DNA of 32,747 nt from CAYLOC01 sp964385195 (GCA_964385195.1 CAYLOC010000008.1:1-32747); one strand, 5' to 3'. Shown: positions 6,738-15,232, counted from the first letter of the stretch. The notes: a model not told the origin generated them from the letters alone. Numbers and translations: made by a program.

Positions 6738-8247
6738 CAGTGAGAACGCACCCGATCCCCCGGCCCCGGGCCCGGCCCGGCAAGACGCCACGCCGCCGTC
6801 GTCCCCGGATCAGACCACCAGGCCGACCGAGCCCAAGGACGACCTGGTCTGCACCCACCACGTCCTCGGCACCGGCCGGCAACAGCTCGCCTATACCGCC
6901 ACGACCGGGCGCATGGTGCTGCGGGACGAGGTCTATGAGGACAAGAAGTTCACCGGCTTCAAGCCCAGGGCCGAGATGTCGGTGACGTCGTACGTGCTCG
7001 ACGGCGCCGAGGAATCCCGTCCGGTCATGTTCGCGTTCAACGGCGGTCCGGGGAGCTCCAGCGTATGGCTGCATCTCGGCCTGCTCGGCCCCCGCCGGGT
7101 GCTCATGGGCGACGCCGGGGCACTGGAGCCGCCCCCGTACCGGCTCACCGACAACGCCGAGTCCCTGTTGCGGGTCAGCGACCTGGTGTTCATCGACCCG
7201 GTGTCGACCGGCTACTCCCGCGCGCTGGAGGGCAGCAAGCCCGACGCTTTCCACGGCTACCAGGGCGACATCGACTCGGTCGCGGAGCTGATCCGGCTGT
7301 GGACGTCGCGGCACCGGCGGTGGATGTCGCCGAAGTACCTCGCCGGTGAGTCCTACGGCACCTTGCGCGCGGCCGCACTGGCCGAGCACCTGCAGTCCCG
7401 CTACGGCATGTACCTCAACGGGCTCGTCCTGATCTCCAGCGTGCTGGACCTGTCCTCGATCTCGTTCGAGGACCAGCGCAACGACCGGGCGCATGCGCTG
7501 TACCTGCCGACGTACGCCGCGATCGCCCACTACCACGGCAAACACCCGCGCCGGTCCCTGAAGGCGGTGCTGCGACAGGCCGAGGAGTACGCCGCCGGTG
7601 ACTACCCGTGGGCGCTCTCCCGCGGCGACCGCCTCACGGCTCGCGAGCGCAGCCAGGTGGTCCGTACCCTGGCCCGCCTCACCGGACTCACGGAGGAGTA
7701 CGTCGACCGCGCGGACCTGCGGATCGAACATATGCGGTTCTTCACCGAGCTGCTCCGTGCCGACCGCCGTACGGTCGGCCGCCTCGACGCCCGGTTCACC
7801 GGCCCGACGGCGAGTGCGATCGCAGAACGGATGGACGCCGACCCATCCCACGATGCCATCGCCGGGCCCTACGCAGCGGCGTTGAACCACTACATCCGCG
7901 ACGAGCTCGGGTACGAGAACGACCTGCCGTACGAGCAGATCTCGAAGCGGGTACAGCCCTGGTCGTACAAGGAGTTCGAGGGCCGCCCGGTCGACGTGAC
8001 CCCCAAGCTGGAGCGGGCGATGCGGCAGAACCCGCATCTGCGGGTGCACATCGCCTACGGCTACTACGACGGGGCGACGCCCTACTTCGCCTCCGCCGAC
8101 GTGGTCGCGCACCTGAGCCTGCCCCCGGAGCTGAAGCAGAACATCGAACACGCGCACTACCCCGCCGGGCACATGATGTACGTCCACGACGCCAGTCGAC
8201 GACAGCAGAGCAAGGACCTCGCGGACTTCGTGACGCGGCGGCGATAG
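6733..8247 (+). CDS. Peptidase S10 family serine carboxypeptidase
   Basis: This 504-residue protein belongs to the serine carboxypeptidase (S10) clan, which removes C-terminal residues from peptides or acts as an acyltransferase. Visible are the oxyanion/substrate motif 'FNGGPGSSSVW' (102-112), the nucleophile 'LAGESYGT' with S207, D446 in 'GYYDGATPYF', and H480 in 'YPAGHMMYVH'. The first 35 residues are Pro/Ser/Thr-rich and not a signal peptide, so the enzyme is predicted to be cytoplasmic, unlike most eukaryotic S10 enzymes. The GTG at 6733 is chosen because the -10 TAGGGT lies 6 nt upstream and there is no Shine-Dalgarno sequence, as for a leaderless message. Control by the divergent DUF5937 regulator is likely. 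Confidence 0.92.
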   Translation: MSSENAPDPPAPGPARQDATPPSSPDQTTRPTEPKDDLVCTHHVLGTGRQQLAYTATTGRMVLRDEVYEDKKFTGFKPRAEMSVTSYVLDGAEESRPVMFAFNGGPGSSSVWLHLGLLGPRRVLMGDAGALEPPPYRLTDNAESLLRVSDLVFIDPVSTGYSRALEGSKPDAFHGYQGDIDSVAELIRLWTSRHRRWMSPKYLAGESYGTLRAAALAEHLQSRYGMYLNGLVLISSVLDLSSISFEDQRNDRAHALYLPTYAAIAHYHGKHPRRSLKAVLRQAEEYAAGDYPWALSRGDRLTARERSQVVRTLARLTGLTEEYVDRADLRIEHMRFFTELLRADRRTVGRLDARFTGPTASAIAERMDADPSHDAIAGPYAAALNHYIRDELGYENDLPYEQISKRVQPWSYKEFEGRPVDVTPKLERAMRQNPHLRVHIAYGYYDGATPYFASADVVAHLSLPPELKQNIEHAHYPAGHMMYVHDASRRQQSKDLADFVTRRR

Positions 8248-8401
8248 CGCGACGCGACCGGTGCCGGTGCTACGACACCGGGAGTAGCGCCGCCGGCGAA
8301 CGTGCCACCGCCAGCGGTCGGCAAGTCACTCCCGACGGCCGATGATTCCTGCCGTTCCGGAAGCGACGATGGACTCCATCACACCAAGTGAAGGAGTACC
8401 C

Positions 8402-9355
8402 ATGACTGTCGACCCTGCCGACGAGGCCGTGTCGGTCCTCGACCTGACCAAGCGCTACCCGGCCCGACGCGGCTCCGGCCCGGTGACGGCGGTGGACCAC
8501 CTGAGCCTGTCGGTACGCCGGGGCGAGGTCTACGGCTTCCTCGGCCCGAACGGGGCCGGGAAGACCACGACCCTGCGGATGCTGCTCGGCCTGGTCGCTC
8601 CCACCTCGGGTTCGGCGGCGGTACTGGGACTGCCACCGGGTGAGCGCTCCGCGCTGTCGCGCACCGGGTCGCTCATCGAGGGACCGGCGTTCTACCCCTA
8701 CCTCTCCGGTCGCGACAACCTGCGCCTGATGGCCCGGTACGCCGGACACGACCCGTCCCGTGTCGAGCCCGCACTGGAGCGGGTCGGCCTGTCGAGCCGC
8801 AGCGGCGACCGCTACTCGACGTACTCGATGGGAATGAAGCAGCGGCTGGGGGTCGCTTCCGCGTTGATGAAGGATCCGGCACTGCTGGTGCTGGACGAGC
8901 CCACGAACGGGCTGGACCCCGCAGGGATCCGGGACATGCGCACCCTGGTGACCGAGCTGCGTGACGAGGGCCGCACGGTCGTGCTGTCCAGCCACATGAT
9001 GAACGAGGTGCAGCAAGTGTGTGACCGCGTCTGTGTCATCCACCAGGGGCGGTTGGTCACCCAGAGCACGGTCGGTGAGCTGCGGCGCGGCGCGGACCTG
9101 GTGATCACCGCCACCCCCTCCGACACCGCACTGGCGACCCTGCACGACCTGCCGGCGGTACGGCGGGCCCAGCTGGTCGACGGCCGGTTACGGGTCGACG
9201 TCGACGACATCGACACCGGGCTGGTCAACCAGGCTCTCGTCCGCGCCGGTGTGCTGGTCACCGAGCTTCGCCGGGAGGAACAACAGCTCGAGGACGTGTT
9301 CTTGGAGCTGACCGACTCCCACCAGGAGAAGGAGAAGGAGAACGTCCATGCGTAA
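8402..9355 (+). CDS. ABC-2 type exporter, ATP-binding subunit
   Basis: The 317-residue ATPase has Walker A 'GPNGAGKTT', signature 'YSMGMKQRL' (the MGMKQR variant typical of BcrA/NatA-type exporters), Walker B 'LLVLDEPTNGLD' and the switch 'VLSSHMM'. A C-terminal extension of about 95 residues follows. It would power export by the membrane partner encoded next. The ATG at 8402 has a good AAGGAG ribosome site 5 nt upstream; an in-frame ATG at 8342 lacks one. The end overlaps the permease gene by 8 bp. The 154-bp gap before it (8248-8401) contains nothing else I can call. The substrate is unknown: related systems move peptide antibiotics or lipids. Confidence 0.93.
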   Translation: MTVDPADEAVSVLDLTKRYPARRGSGPVTAVDHLSLSVRRGEVYGFLGPNGAGKTTTLRMLLGLVAPTSGSAAVLGLPPGERSALSRTGSLIEGPAFYPYLSGRDNLRLMARYAGHDPSRVEPALERVGLSSRSGDRYSTYSMGMKQRLGVASALMKDPALLVLDEPTNGLDPAGIRDMRTLVTELRDEGRTVVLSSHMMNEVQQVCDRVCVIHQGRLVTQSTVGELRRGADLVITATPSDTALATLHDLPAVRRAQLVDGRLRVDVDDIDTGLVNQALVRAGVLVTELRREEQQLEDVFLELTDSHQEKEKENVHA

Positions 9356-10193
9356 CGTCGTACTCGCCGAGCTCACCAAGCTGCGCAAGCGTCCCGCGGT
9401 ATGGGTCCTGCTCGTGGTCGCGGTGATCTTGGACCAGGTGTTCAACTACCTGTTCCCGTACCTGACCTACCGCGACGGCGGCGGCAGCGGCGGCTTCGGC
9501 CCGGCCGCCTCACCCGAGCAGATCCTGTCCGGTCTGGTACCGGCGCAGCTGGTGCCGAACACCATCTCGGCGTTCCCCACGTTCGCCGGCGCCCTGGTCC
9601 TGATCCTGGGCGCGCTGGTCTTCGGCAGCGAGTACGGCTGGGGAACCCCCAAGACGCTGTTGACGATCCGTCCCCCACGATGGACGGTCGTCACCGGTCG
9701 GCTGCTGGCGCTGCTGGTGGCCGTCGCCGTCGGTGTCCTGGTGATGTTCGCCGCGGGCGCCGTGACCTCGACGGTGATCGCCTCCGCTGAGGGCGGGTCC
9801 ACCGCGTTCCCCTCGGCGCTGGAGCTCCTGCGCGGCTTCGGCACCGGACTCCTGGTCGCCACGATGTGGACGACGGTCGGTGCCGTCCTCGCGGTCGCTT
9901 TTCGCGGTATCGCCCTGCCCATCGGTCTCGGAGTGGTATGGATCCTGGCGATCGAGAACCTGATCTCCTCCTTCGCCGACTCCGCCGTGACCGCGTTACA
10001 GCCGCTGCGGGACATCCTCCCCGGGGTCAGCGGCTCCTCGTTCGTCGCCGCGGCGACACCGGATGCGGTGAACTCCGCACCCATGCTGTACGCCGGCGTC
10101 GGCGGCACCCGGTCGCTCGTGACGTTGCTGGCCTACCTCGCGGTGTGCGTTGTCGCCTCGGTGTGGCTGACCCGCCGGCGCGACGTCACCTGA
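9348..10193 (+). CDS. ABC-2 type exporter, permease subunit
   Basis: This 281-residue integral membrane protein has about six hydrophobic segments. The first is 'AVWVLLVVAVILDQVFNYLF' near residues 17-36 and the last 'LVTLLAYLAVCVVASVWL' near the end. The amphipathic N-terminus 'VLAELTKLRKRP' is typical of ABC-2 permeases of the BcrB/NatB type. It has a GGAG-type ribosome site inside the end of the ATPase gene and overlaps it by 8 bp, so the two form one complex. Its stop codon directly abuts the stop of the convergent flavin-reductase-like gene, within the palindrome ACCTGATCAGGT (10188-10199). Confidence 0.9.
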   Translation: MRNVVLAELTKLRKRPAVWVLLVVAVILDQVFNYLFPYLTYRDGGGSGGFGPAASPEQILSGLVPAQLVPNTISAFPTFAGALVLILGALVFGSEYGWGTPKTLLTIRPPRWTVVTGRLLALLVAVAVGVLVMFAAGAVTSTVIASAEGGSTAFPSALELLRGFGTGLLVATMWTTVGAVLAVAFRGIALPIGLGVVWILAIENLISSFADSAVTALQPLRDILPGVSGSSFVAAATPDAVNSAPMLYAGVGGTRSLVTLLAYLAVCVVASVWLTRRRDVT

Positions 10194-10199
10194 TCAGGT
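10188..10199. repeat. 12-bp palindrome joining two convergent stop codons
   Basis: ACCTGATCAGGT is a perfect palindrome. TGA (10191-10193) ends the plus-strand permease and TCA (10194-10196) ends the minus-strand flavin-reductase-like gene, so there is no spacer. Confidence 0.5.
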
Positions 10200-10712
10200 C
10201 GGGCGTTGGTAGCGGCCCCGGCGGTGCACGAGGGGCTCCATCTCGCCGCCGATGGTGACCTGCTCGATGACGCAGTCGGCCAGGACCGAGTACCCGATGG
10301 TGGGCGGCTCGCCGTCCACCATCCGTACGCCGGCCCATGTCGTGACCCCGGACAGCAGCGGACCCCACTCGGTCTGGCTCCACTCCCCGAGCTTGAACAC
10401 CCCACCCGGTGCGGGCGCGACCCCTGCGAACGCGTCAGCCACGTCGCGGTGCTCCCACTCCAGCAGGTGCAGGACGGCGGTACGGGTCTGGGCCAGCAGC
10501 TCGGCGAAGTCCGACATCGGGTCCAGCAGCGCCAGCGCATGGCCGGGGTTGCCGGTGGCGATCATGCGGGAGGACACGGTGAGCCCGGCGCGCCCGCCCG
10601 GCGTCCCCGTGGTCCACAGCGACACGGTGCCGCCCAGCCGGCTGCGCAGCCGGCGTACCAGGTCCCGGTCCTCCTCCGGCGGCAGGAACGGATGTTCGTC
10701 GTGGATTGTCAT
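10194..10712 (-). CDS. Flavin-reductase-like FMN-binding protein
   Basis: The 172-residue product matches the flavin reductase-like (split-barrel) family. It has 'LTVSSRMIATGNP' for the FMN-phosphate region (near 45-57), 'GHALALLDP' as the second strand, and a C-terminal 'PLVHRRGRYQRP' like the usual 'PLxYxRGxY' ending. Such proteins reduce flavin with NAD(P)H or bind flavin or F420 as small oxidoreductases. The ATG at 10712 is 7 nt after a TAGCCT -10 box, predicting a leaderless transcript. The gene also lies 21 nt downstream of the F420-type dehydrogenase gene on the same strand, so cotranscription is possible. Confidence 0.82.
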   Translation of the reverse strand: MTIHDEHPFLPPEEDRDLVRRLRSRLGGTVSLWTTGTPGGRAGLTVSSRMIATGNPGHALALLDPMSDFAELLAQTRTAVLHLLEWEHRDVADAFAGVAPAPGGVFKLGEWSQTEWGPLLSGVTTWAGVRMVDGEPPTIGYSVLADCVIEQVTIGGEMEPLVHRRGRYQRPT

Positions 10713-10719
10713 CCGGGTC

Positions 10720-10725
10720 AGGCTA
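10720..10725 (-). promoter_or_regulatory. -10 box of the flavin-reductase-like gene
   Basis: TAGCCT ends 7 nt before the ATG at 10712 and no ribosome site is present. It sits in the short gap after the upstream dehydrogenase gene. Confidence 0.4.
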
Positions 10726-10733
10726 ACCGGCGG

Positions 10734-11723
10734 TCATCGGCGCAGCTTCGGTAGCACGTCACGGCCGAAGACCTCCAGCCACTCCGACTGGTTGCGTCCC
10801 ACGTTGTGCAGGTAGACCTGGGTGATCCCGAGGTCGAGGAACCGCTGGATCTCCGCCCGGTGCGCATCGGGGTCGGCGGAGATCACCATCCGGCCCGCGA
10901 AGTCCTCGGGGCGGACGAGCCCGGCCATCTGCGCGAAGTCGTACGGCGACCGGATGTCGGCCTTGGGGAACTTCATGCCCCCGTTGGGCCACTGGGTCAC
11001 GGCGTTCTCCAGGGCCGCCTCGTCGGTGGGTGCCCAGGACAGGTGCAGCTGCAGCAGCTTCGGCATCGTGTCGGGGTCCTTGCCGGCGGACTTCGCGCCG
11101 GCCGCGAAGCGCTCCAGCACACCGGCCACCTTCTCGGTCGTGGCGCCGGGAGTGATGATGCCGTCCGCGCGTGCTCCGGTGCGCTTCGCGGTCAGCGGTC
11201 CTGCGGTGGCGATGTAGACCGGCGGAGGCTGGTCCGGCATCGTCCATAACCGGGTCTTGTGCAGGGTGAAATGGTCACCGGAGTGCTTGACGTCGGCGCC
11301 GGAGAACAGCTTGGTGATCACCTCCACCGCCTCCCACATCATCGCCAGCCGGGTCGGCGCCTCTGGCCAGTACCCGCCGATCACGTGCTCGTTCAGCGCC
11401 TCCCCCGACCCCAGGCCGAGCCAGGTTCGTCCCGGGTACAGCTCCTCCAGCGTCGCGGCCGCCTGCGCGACGATCGCCGGGTGCTGCCGGAACGTGGGAC
11501 ACGTGACGCCGGGACCGAGATCGCCCGCGGTCCGCTCTCCCAGCGCCGAGAGCACGTTCCACACGTACCCGGCCTGGCCCTGCGCCGGCACCCACGGCTG
11601 GAAGTGGTCGGCGGCCATCACCCCGGTGAAGCCGTGCCGCTCGGCCTGCTCGGCCACCGTGACGATCTCCGACGGCCGGAACTGTTCCAGCGCCGCGGCG
11701 TACCCGATCCTGACCTCTGCCAT
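10734..11723 (-). CDS. F420-dependent LLM-class oxidoreductase, glucose-6-phosphate dehydrogenase (FGD)-like
   Basis: The 329-residue TIM-barrel protein belongs to the luciferase-like F420 enzymes. It shows the FGD hallmarks 'AADHFQPW' with H40 and W44 and 'GLGSGEALNEHV' with E108; in Mycobacterium tuberculosis FGD1 the equivalents H40, W44 and E109 act in catalysis. By eye, two of the three phosphate-contact residues of FGD1 (K259, R283) have counterparts at K254 and R278. The counterpart of K198 appears lost ('TPGATTEK'). Oxidation of glucose-6-phosphate or another substrate with F420 reduction is therefore plausible but not proven. The ATG at 11723 has GAGGA upstream; a longer frame to 11819 would overlap the sirtuin promoter. 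Confidence 0.88.
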   Translation of the reverse strand: MAEVRIGYAAALEQFRPSEIVTVAEQAERHGFTGVMAADHFQPWVPAQGQAGYVWNVLSALGERTAGDLGPGVTCPTFRQHPAIVAQAAATLEELYPGRTWLGLGSGEALNEHVIGGYWPEAPTRLAMMWEAVEVITKLFSGADVKHSGDHFTLHKTRLWTMPDQPPPVYIATAGPLTAKRTGARADGIITPGATTEKVAGVLERFAAGAKSAGKDPDTMPKLLQLHLSWAPTDEAALENAVTQWPNGGMKFPKADIRSPYDFAQMAGLVRPEDFAGRMVISADPDAHRAEIQRFLDLGITQVYLHNVGRNQSEWLEVFGRDVLPKLRR

Positions 11724-11800
11724 GCCGCCATCCTCGCAGGTGGGTGTCGGCCACGGTCGATGCGCACCCCGTCCCTCCCGCCCGACCGGGGGATCCTCAG

Positions 11801-11806
11801 TAGGCT
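11801..11806 (+). promoter_or_regulatory. -10 box for a leaderless sirtuin mRNA
   Basis: TAGGCT ends 6 nt before the GTG at 11813. No ribosome-binding site precedes the start. Confidence 0.5.
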
Positions 11807-11812
11807 CGACAC

Positions 11813-12643
11813 GTGACATACCTGGGTGAGCTGGAGGAGTTCCTCACCGTGCACCGACAGGTCTTCGTGCTTACCGGCGCCGGGGTCAGCACCCACTCCG
11901 GTATCCCGGACTACCGCGACGCCGACGGCCAGTGGAAACGCCAGCAGCCCATCCAGTACTCCGCGTTCGTGGACGACCCGTTGATGCGCGCACGGTACTG
12001 GGCGCGGAGCCTGGTCGGGTGGCGCAGCTTCGGCCACGCCGTCCCCAACGCCGCCCACCGTGGGCTCGCGGACCTGGAGCGGGCCGGCAAGGTCAGCCTG
12101 CTGGCGACGCAGAACGTCGACGGGCTGCACCAGGCCGCCGGGTCCCGTCGCGTCGTCGATCTGCACGGCCGGCTGGACCGGGTCTCCTGTCTGCGTTGTC
12201 GGCGTACGACGAGCCGCGCGGCCTGGCAGGACCGGCTACAGACGCTGAACCCGGAATGGTCCGGTCTCGACGCCGCCGTCGCTCCCGACGGGGACGCGGA
12301 CCTGGAGGGGCTGGACTTCACCCGGTTCCAGGTGCCCGCCTGTCCCTGGTGTGGCGGCGTGATGAAACCCGACGTGGTGTTCTTCGGGGAGAACGTGCCA
12401 GCCGAGCGCCACCAGCGGGCCACTGCGGCGCTCGCGGACTCCGATGCCATGTTGGTGGTGGGATCGTCGCTGATGGTGTTCTCCGGCTACCGCTACGCGC
12501 GTGCGGCGGCCCGCGACGGCAAGCCGGTGGCCGCGGTGAACCTGGGTCGTACCCGGGCCGACGACCTCCTGACGGTCAAGGTCACCGCGGACGTCACGGC
12601 CGTCTTCACCGAGCTGTCCGGCCCCATTCACGCGATGGCGTGA
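11813..12643 (+). CDS. Sir2-family NAD-dependent protein deacylase (class II/SIRT4-like)
   Basis: The 276-residue sirtuin removes acyl groups from protein lysines with NAD+. It shows the NAD motif 'TGAGVSTHSGIPDYRDADG' (21-39), 'ATQNVDGLH' (98-106), the catalytic H118 in 'VVDLHGRLD', a zinc site of C126-x2-C129 and C177-x2-C180, then 'KPDVVFFGENVP' and 'VVGSSLMVFSGYR'. The IPDYR wording and the lack of the CobB Tyr/Arg desuccinylase pattern suggest class II. It stands alone, divergent from the F420 enzyme (89-bp gap), and its 3' end overlaps the convergent ABC exporter gene by 16 bp. Acetyl-CoA synthetases and central enzymes are usual targets; none is nearby. Confidence 0.93.
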   Translation: MTYLGELEEFLTVHRQVFVLTGAGVSTHSGIPDYRDADGQWKRQQPIQYSAFVDDPLMRARYWARSLVGWRSFGHAVPNAAHRGLADLERAGKVSLLATQNVDGLHQAAGSRRVVDLHGRLDRVSCLRCRRTTSRAAWQDRLQTLNPEWSGLDAAVAPDGDADLEGLDFTRFQVPACPWCGGVMKPDVVFFGENVPAERHQRATAALADSDAMLVVGSSLMVFSGYRYARAAARDGKPVAAVNLGRTRADDLLTVKVTADVTAVFTELSGPIHAMA

Positions 12644-14526
12644 TCGCACCCGGACACGTCGGCGGAGGGGTCGGCGAACTGGGTGCGGTACAGCTCGGCG
12701 TACCGGCCGCCGGCGGTGAGCAGCTCCGCGTGGGTGCCGCGCTCCACCACCCGCCCCTCCTCCAGTACGACGATCAGGTCGGCGGCGCGGACGGTGGACA
12801 GCCGGTGCGCGATCACCACCGAGGTGCGGCCCTGCAGTGCCTCGGCCAGGGCCTCCTGGACGGCGAGCTCTGCGGTCGAGTCCAGGTGGGCGGTGGCCTC
12901 GTCCAGCACCAGCACCCGCGGCTGCGCCAGCAGCACCCGGGCGATCGTCAGGCGCTGCCGTTCCCCGCCGGACAGGCGGTAGCCCCGCTCCCCCACGACG
13001 GTGTCCAGCCCGTCCGGCAGCGACCGCACCAGCAGATCCAGGCGTGCCCGCGCCAGCGCCTCCCACAGGTCCCGGTCGGAGGCTTGCGGCGCCGCCAGGG
13101 CCAGGTTGGCCCGGACGGTGTCGTGGAACAGGTGCCCGTCCTGGGTCACCATGCCCAGCGTGGCCCGCATCGTGTCCTGGGTCAGGTCTCGTACGTCGAC
13201 CCCGCCGATCCGCACCGCACCCTCGCCCACGTCGTACAGCCGTGGTAGCAGCTGGGCGATCGTGGACTTGCCGGCGCCGGAGGACCCGACCAGCGCGACC
13301 ATCTGACCCGCCGCGGCCCGGAACGAGACGTCGTGCAGCACCTCGACGCCGCCGCGGGAGTCCAGCGTCGCCACCTCCTCCAGTGAGGCCAGGGAGACCT
13401 GGTCAGCGGAGGGGTAGGCGAACCGGACGTGGTCCAGTTCCACCGACAGCGGACCGTCGGGGAGCGTGCGCGGCCGGCGCGGTGGCACGATCATCGGCTG
13501 GAGGTCGAGTACCTCGAAGACCCGCTCGAAGCTGACGAGCGCTCCCATGACCTCCACGCGGGCGCTGGCCAGCGACGTGAGCGGTGCGTACAGCCGCGTG
13601 AGCAGCAGGGCGAGGGCGACCACGTCGCCGGCGGCCAAGTCACCGCGGAGGGCGTAGAACCCGCCGAGCCCGTAGACCAGCGCCAGGGCCAGGGCGGAGA
13701 CCAGGGTCAGCGCGGTGACGAACAGCGTGCGCAGCATCGCCGTACGGATGCCGATGTCACGGACCCGGGCGGCGCGTACGGCGAACTCGTCGGACTCGTC
13801 CTGCGGGCGCCCGAACAGCTTCACCAAGGTGGCGCCCGGGGCGGAGAACCGCTCGGTCATCTGGTTGCCCATGGCCGCGTTGTGGTCGGCGGCCTCGTAG
13901 CGCAGCCGCGCCATCCGGGTGCCCATCCGCCGGGCGGGGATGACGAAGATCGGCAGCAGCAGCAGTGCCAGCCCGGTGATCTGCCACGAGATCTGGGTCA
14001 TCACCACGAACGTCAGCACCAGTGTCACGAAGTTCCCGACCACTCCGGAGAGGGTGTTGCTGAACGCACGCTGGGCCCCGATGACGTCGTTGTTCAACCG
14101 GCTGACGAGGGCGCCGGTGCGGGTCCGGTTGAAGAACGCGATCGGCATCGTGAGCACGTGGTCGAACACCGCTCGGCGCAGGTCCAGGATCAGCCCCTCC
14201 CCGATCCGTGCCGAGAGCCACCGCGCAGTGATACCGAACCCGGCCTCGGCCACGGCGATGACCGCGATCAGCCCCGCCAGGCCCACCACCAGCCGCGGCG
14301 ACTCCCCGCCGACGATGGCGTCCACCACCCGCCCGGCCAGCAGCGGCGTCGCCACGGCCAGGGCCGCGGTGACGACGCTGAGCCCGAGGAACCAGACCAG
14401 GCTGCGTCGATGGGGGCCGGCGAACCTGGCGATACGCCGCAGCGTCTCGCGGGAGAACCCGCTGCCGCCGTTCGCACCCCGTGAGACCTGGTGCAGCTGT
14501 GACCAGGCGACCGTCTCCATACTCAT
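12628..14526 (-). CDS. ABC exporter with fused membrane and ATPase domains
   Basis: The 632-residue half-transporter has a six-helix type I exporter domain (about 30-330; 'NRTRTGALVSRLNNDV' is the usual coupling-helix segment) and a nucleotide-binding domain. That domain shows Walker A 'GSSGAGKST', signature 'LSGGERQRL', Walker B 'VLVLDEATAHLDS' and the H-loop 'IAHRLSTV'. All ATPase residues are present, so it can work as a homodimer exporting drugs or lipids. The ATG at 14526 follows a TACGGT -10 by 7 nt, predicting a leaderless message. It is separate from the four-gene system upstream, because an 11-bp inverted repeat lies between them. Confidence 0.94.
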   Translation of the reverse strand: MSMETVAWSQLHQVSRGANGGSGFSRETLRRIARFAGPHRRSLVWFLGLSVVTAALAVATPLLAGRVVDAIVGGESPRLVVGLAGLIAVIAVAEAGFGITARWLSARIGEGLILDLRRAVFDHVLTMPIAFFNRTRTGALVSRLNNDVIGAQRAFSNTLSGVVGNFVTLVLTFVVMTQISWQITGLALLLLPIFVIPARRMGTRMARLRYEAADHNAAMGNQMTERFSAPGATLVKLFGRPQDESDEFAVRAARVRDIGIRTAMLRTLFVTALTLVSALALALVYGLGGFYALRGDLAAGDVVALALLLTRLYAPLTSLASARVEVMGALVSFERVFEVLDLQPMIVPPRRPRTLPDGPLSVELDHVRFAYPSADQVSLASLEEVATLDSRGGVEVLHDVSFRAAAGQMVALVGSSGAGKSTIAQLLPRLYDVGEGAVRIGGVDVRDLTQDTMRATLGMVTQDGHLFHDTVRANLALAAPQASDRDLWEALARARLDLLVRSLPDGLDTVVGERGYRLSGGERQRLTIARVLLAQPRVLVLDEATAHLDSTAELAVQEALAEALQGRTSVVIAHRLSTVRAADLIVVLEEGRVVERGTHAELLTAGGRYAELYRTQFADPSADVSGCDHAIA

Positions 14527-14533
14527 GCACCCG

Positions 14534-14564
14534 ACCGTAGTACCTCAACCACGGTTGACTTCAA
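14534..14564 (-). promoter_or_regulatory. Predicted promoter of the ABC exporter gene
   Basis: On the minus strand TTGAAG (14559-14564) and TACGGT (14534-14539) are 19 nt apart. The -10 ends 7 nt before the ATG at 14526. A short palindrome-like run, CAACC-AC-GGTTG followed by GTTGA-CT-TCAAC, overlaps the promoter and may be an operator. Confidence 0.45.
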
Positions 14565-14566
14565 CG

Positions 14567-14614
14567 TAACGTCCTGCGGGGCGGGCGTCGGGGCGCGCGG
14601 GGTGCAGGACGTTA
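14567..14614 (-). terminator. 11-bp inverted repeat at the end of the response-regulator gene
   Basis: TAACGTCCTGC (14567-14577) and GCAGGACGTTA (14604-14614) are perfect arms with a 26-nt GC-rich loop. The right arm includes the TAA stop of the minus-strand regulator gene. It separates the four-gene operon from the exporter promoter and may be a terminator without a U-tract, or an operator. Confidence 0.45.
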
Positions 14615-15232
14615 GAGGAGCCAGCCGTTGGCCTCGGCGAGCCGGGCCGCCTCCGCGCGGGTACGCGCGCCCGTCTTGCCGATCGCGCTGGACAGGTGGT
14701 TCCGGACGGTGCCTTCGGACAGGTGGACGGTGCGCGCGATGTCGGCCACGGTTCCGCCTTCGGCGGCCGCACGGAGGACCGTGGTCTCCCGCTCGGTCAG
14801 GGGTGACTCCCCCACGGCCATGGAGTCCGCCGCGAGGCTGGGGTCGACGACCCGCAGGCCACTGTGCACCCGCCGTACGGCGTCGGCGAGCTGGCGAGCG
14901 GGCGTGTCCTTGACCACGAATCCCGAAGCGCCCGCCGCCATCGCGCGCCGGAGGTAGCCCGGGCGGCCGAACGTGGTCACGATGACGATCCGGCATGCCG
15001 GCAGGGCCTGGTGCAACGCCTCGGCGGCAGCCACGCCGTCCAGACCGGGCATCTCCACGTCCAGCAGTGCGACGTCCGGGCGGTGCTCCCGGGCCGCGGC
15101 GACCACCTCATCGCCGCGGGACACCTCCGCGACCACATGCAGGTCGGTCTCAAGGTCCAGCAGGGCAGCGAGCGCACCGCGGACAAGATCCTGGTCGTCA
15201 GCCAGCAGCAACCGGATCGGGGTGTCAGTCAC
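14612..15232 (-). CDS. LuxR/DesR-family response regulator
   Basis: The 206-residue regulator has acidic D12/D13, phosphoacceptor D58 in 'VALLDVEMPGLDG', the conserved lysine in 'GFVVKDTPA', and a C-terminal helix-turn-helix 'LTERETTVLRAAAEGGTVAD' / 'SEGTVRNHLSSAIGKTG'. It starts with GTG at 15232, preceded by GAGG, and overlaps the kinase gene by 8 bp, so it is translationally coupled to its partner. In DesK/DesR-like and YvfTU-like systems the regulator usually switches on the linked ABC exporter. The target here is likely upstream of 18075. Confidence 0.95.
   Translation of the reverse strand: MTDTPIRLLLADDQDLVRGALAALLDLETDLHVVAEVSRGDEVVAAAREHRPDVALLDVEMPGLDGVAAAEALHQALPACRIVIVTTFGRPGYLRRAMAAGASGFVVKDTPARQLADAVRRVHSGLRVVDPSLAADSMAVGESPLTERETTVLRAAAEGGTVADIARTVHLSEGTVRNHLSSAIGKTGARTRAEAARLAEANGWLL

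Noticed and set aside
11813..12643. Sirtuin as part of an anti-phage defence system
   Set aside because: The protein is a full class II-type deacylase with zinc site and catalytic His, and no defence partner (Argonaute, HerA, STING-like) is adjacent.
1109..14613. The 10-mer GCAGGACGTT at 1109-1118 and again at 14604-14613, both near minus-strand gene ends
   Set aside because: Hundreds of 10-mer matches are expected by chance in a 32-kb window, and nothing else ties the two sites.
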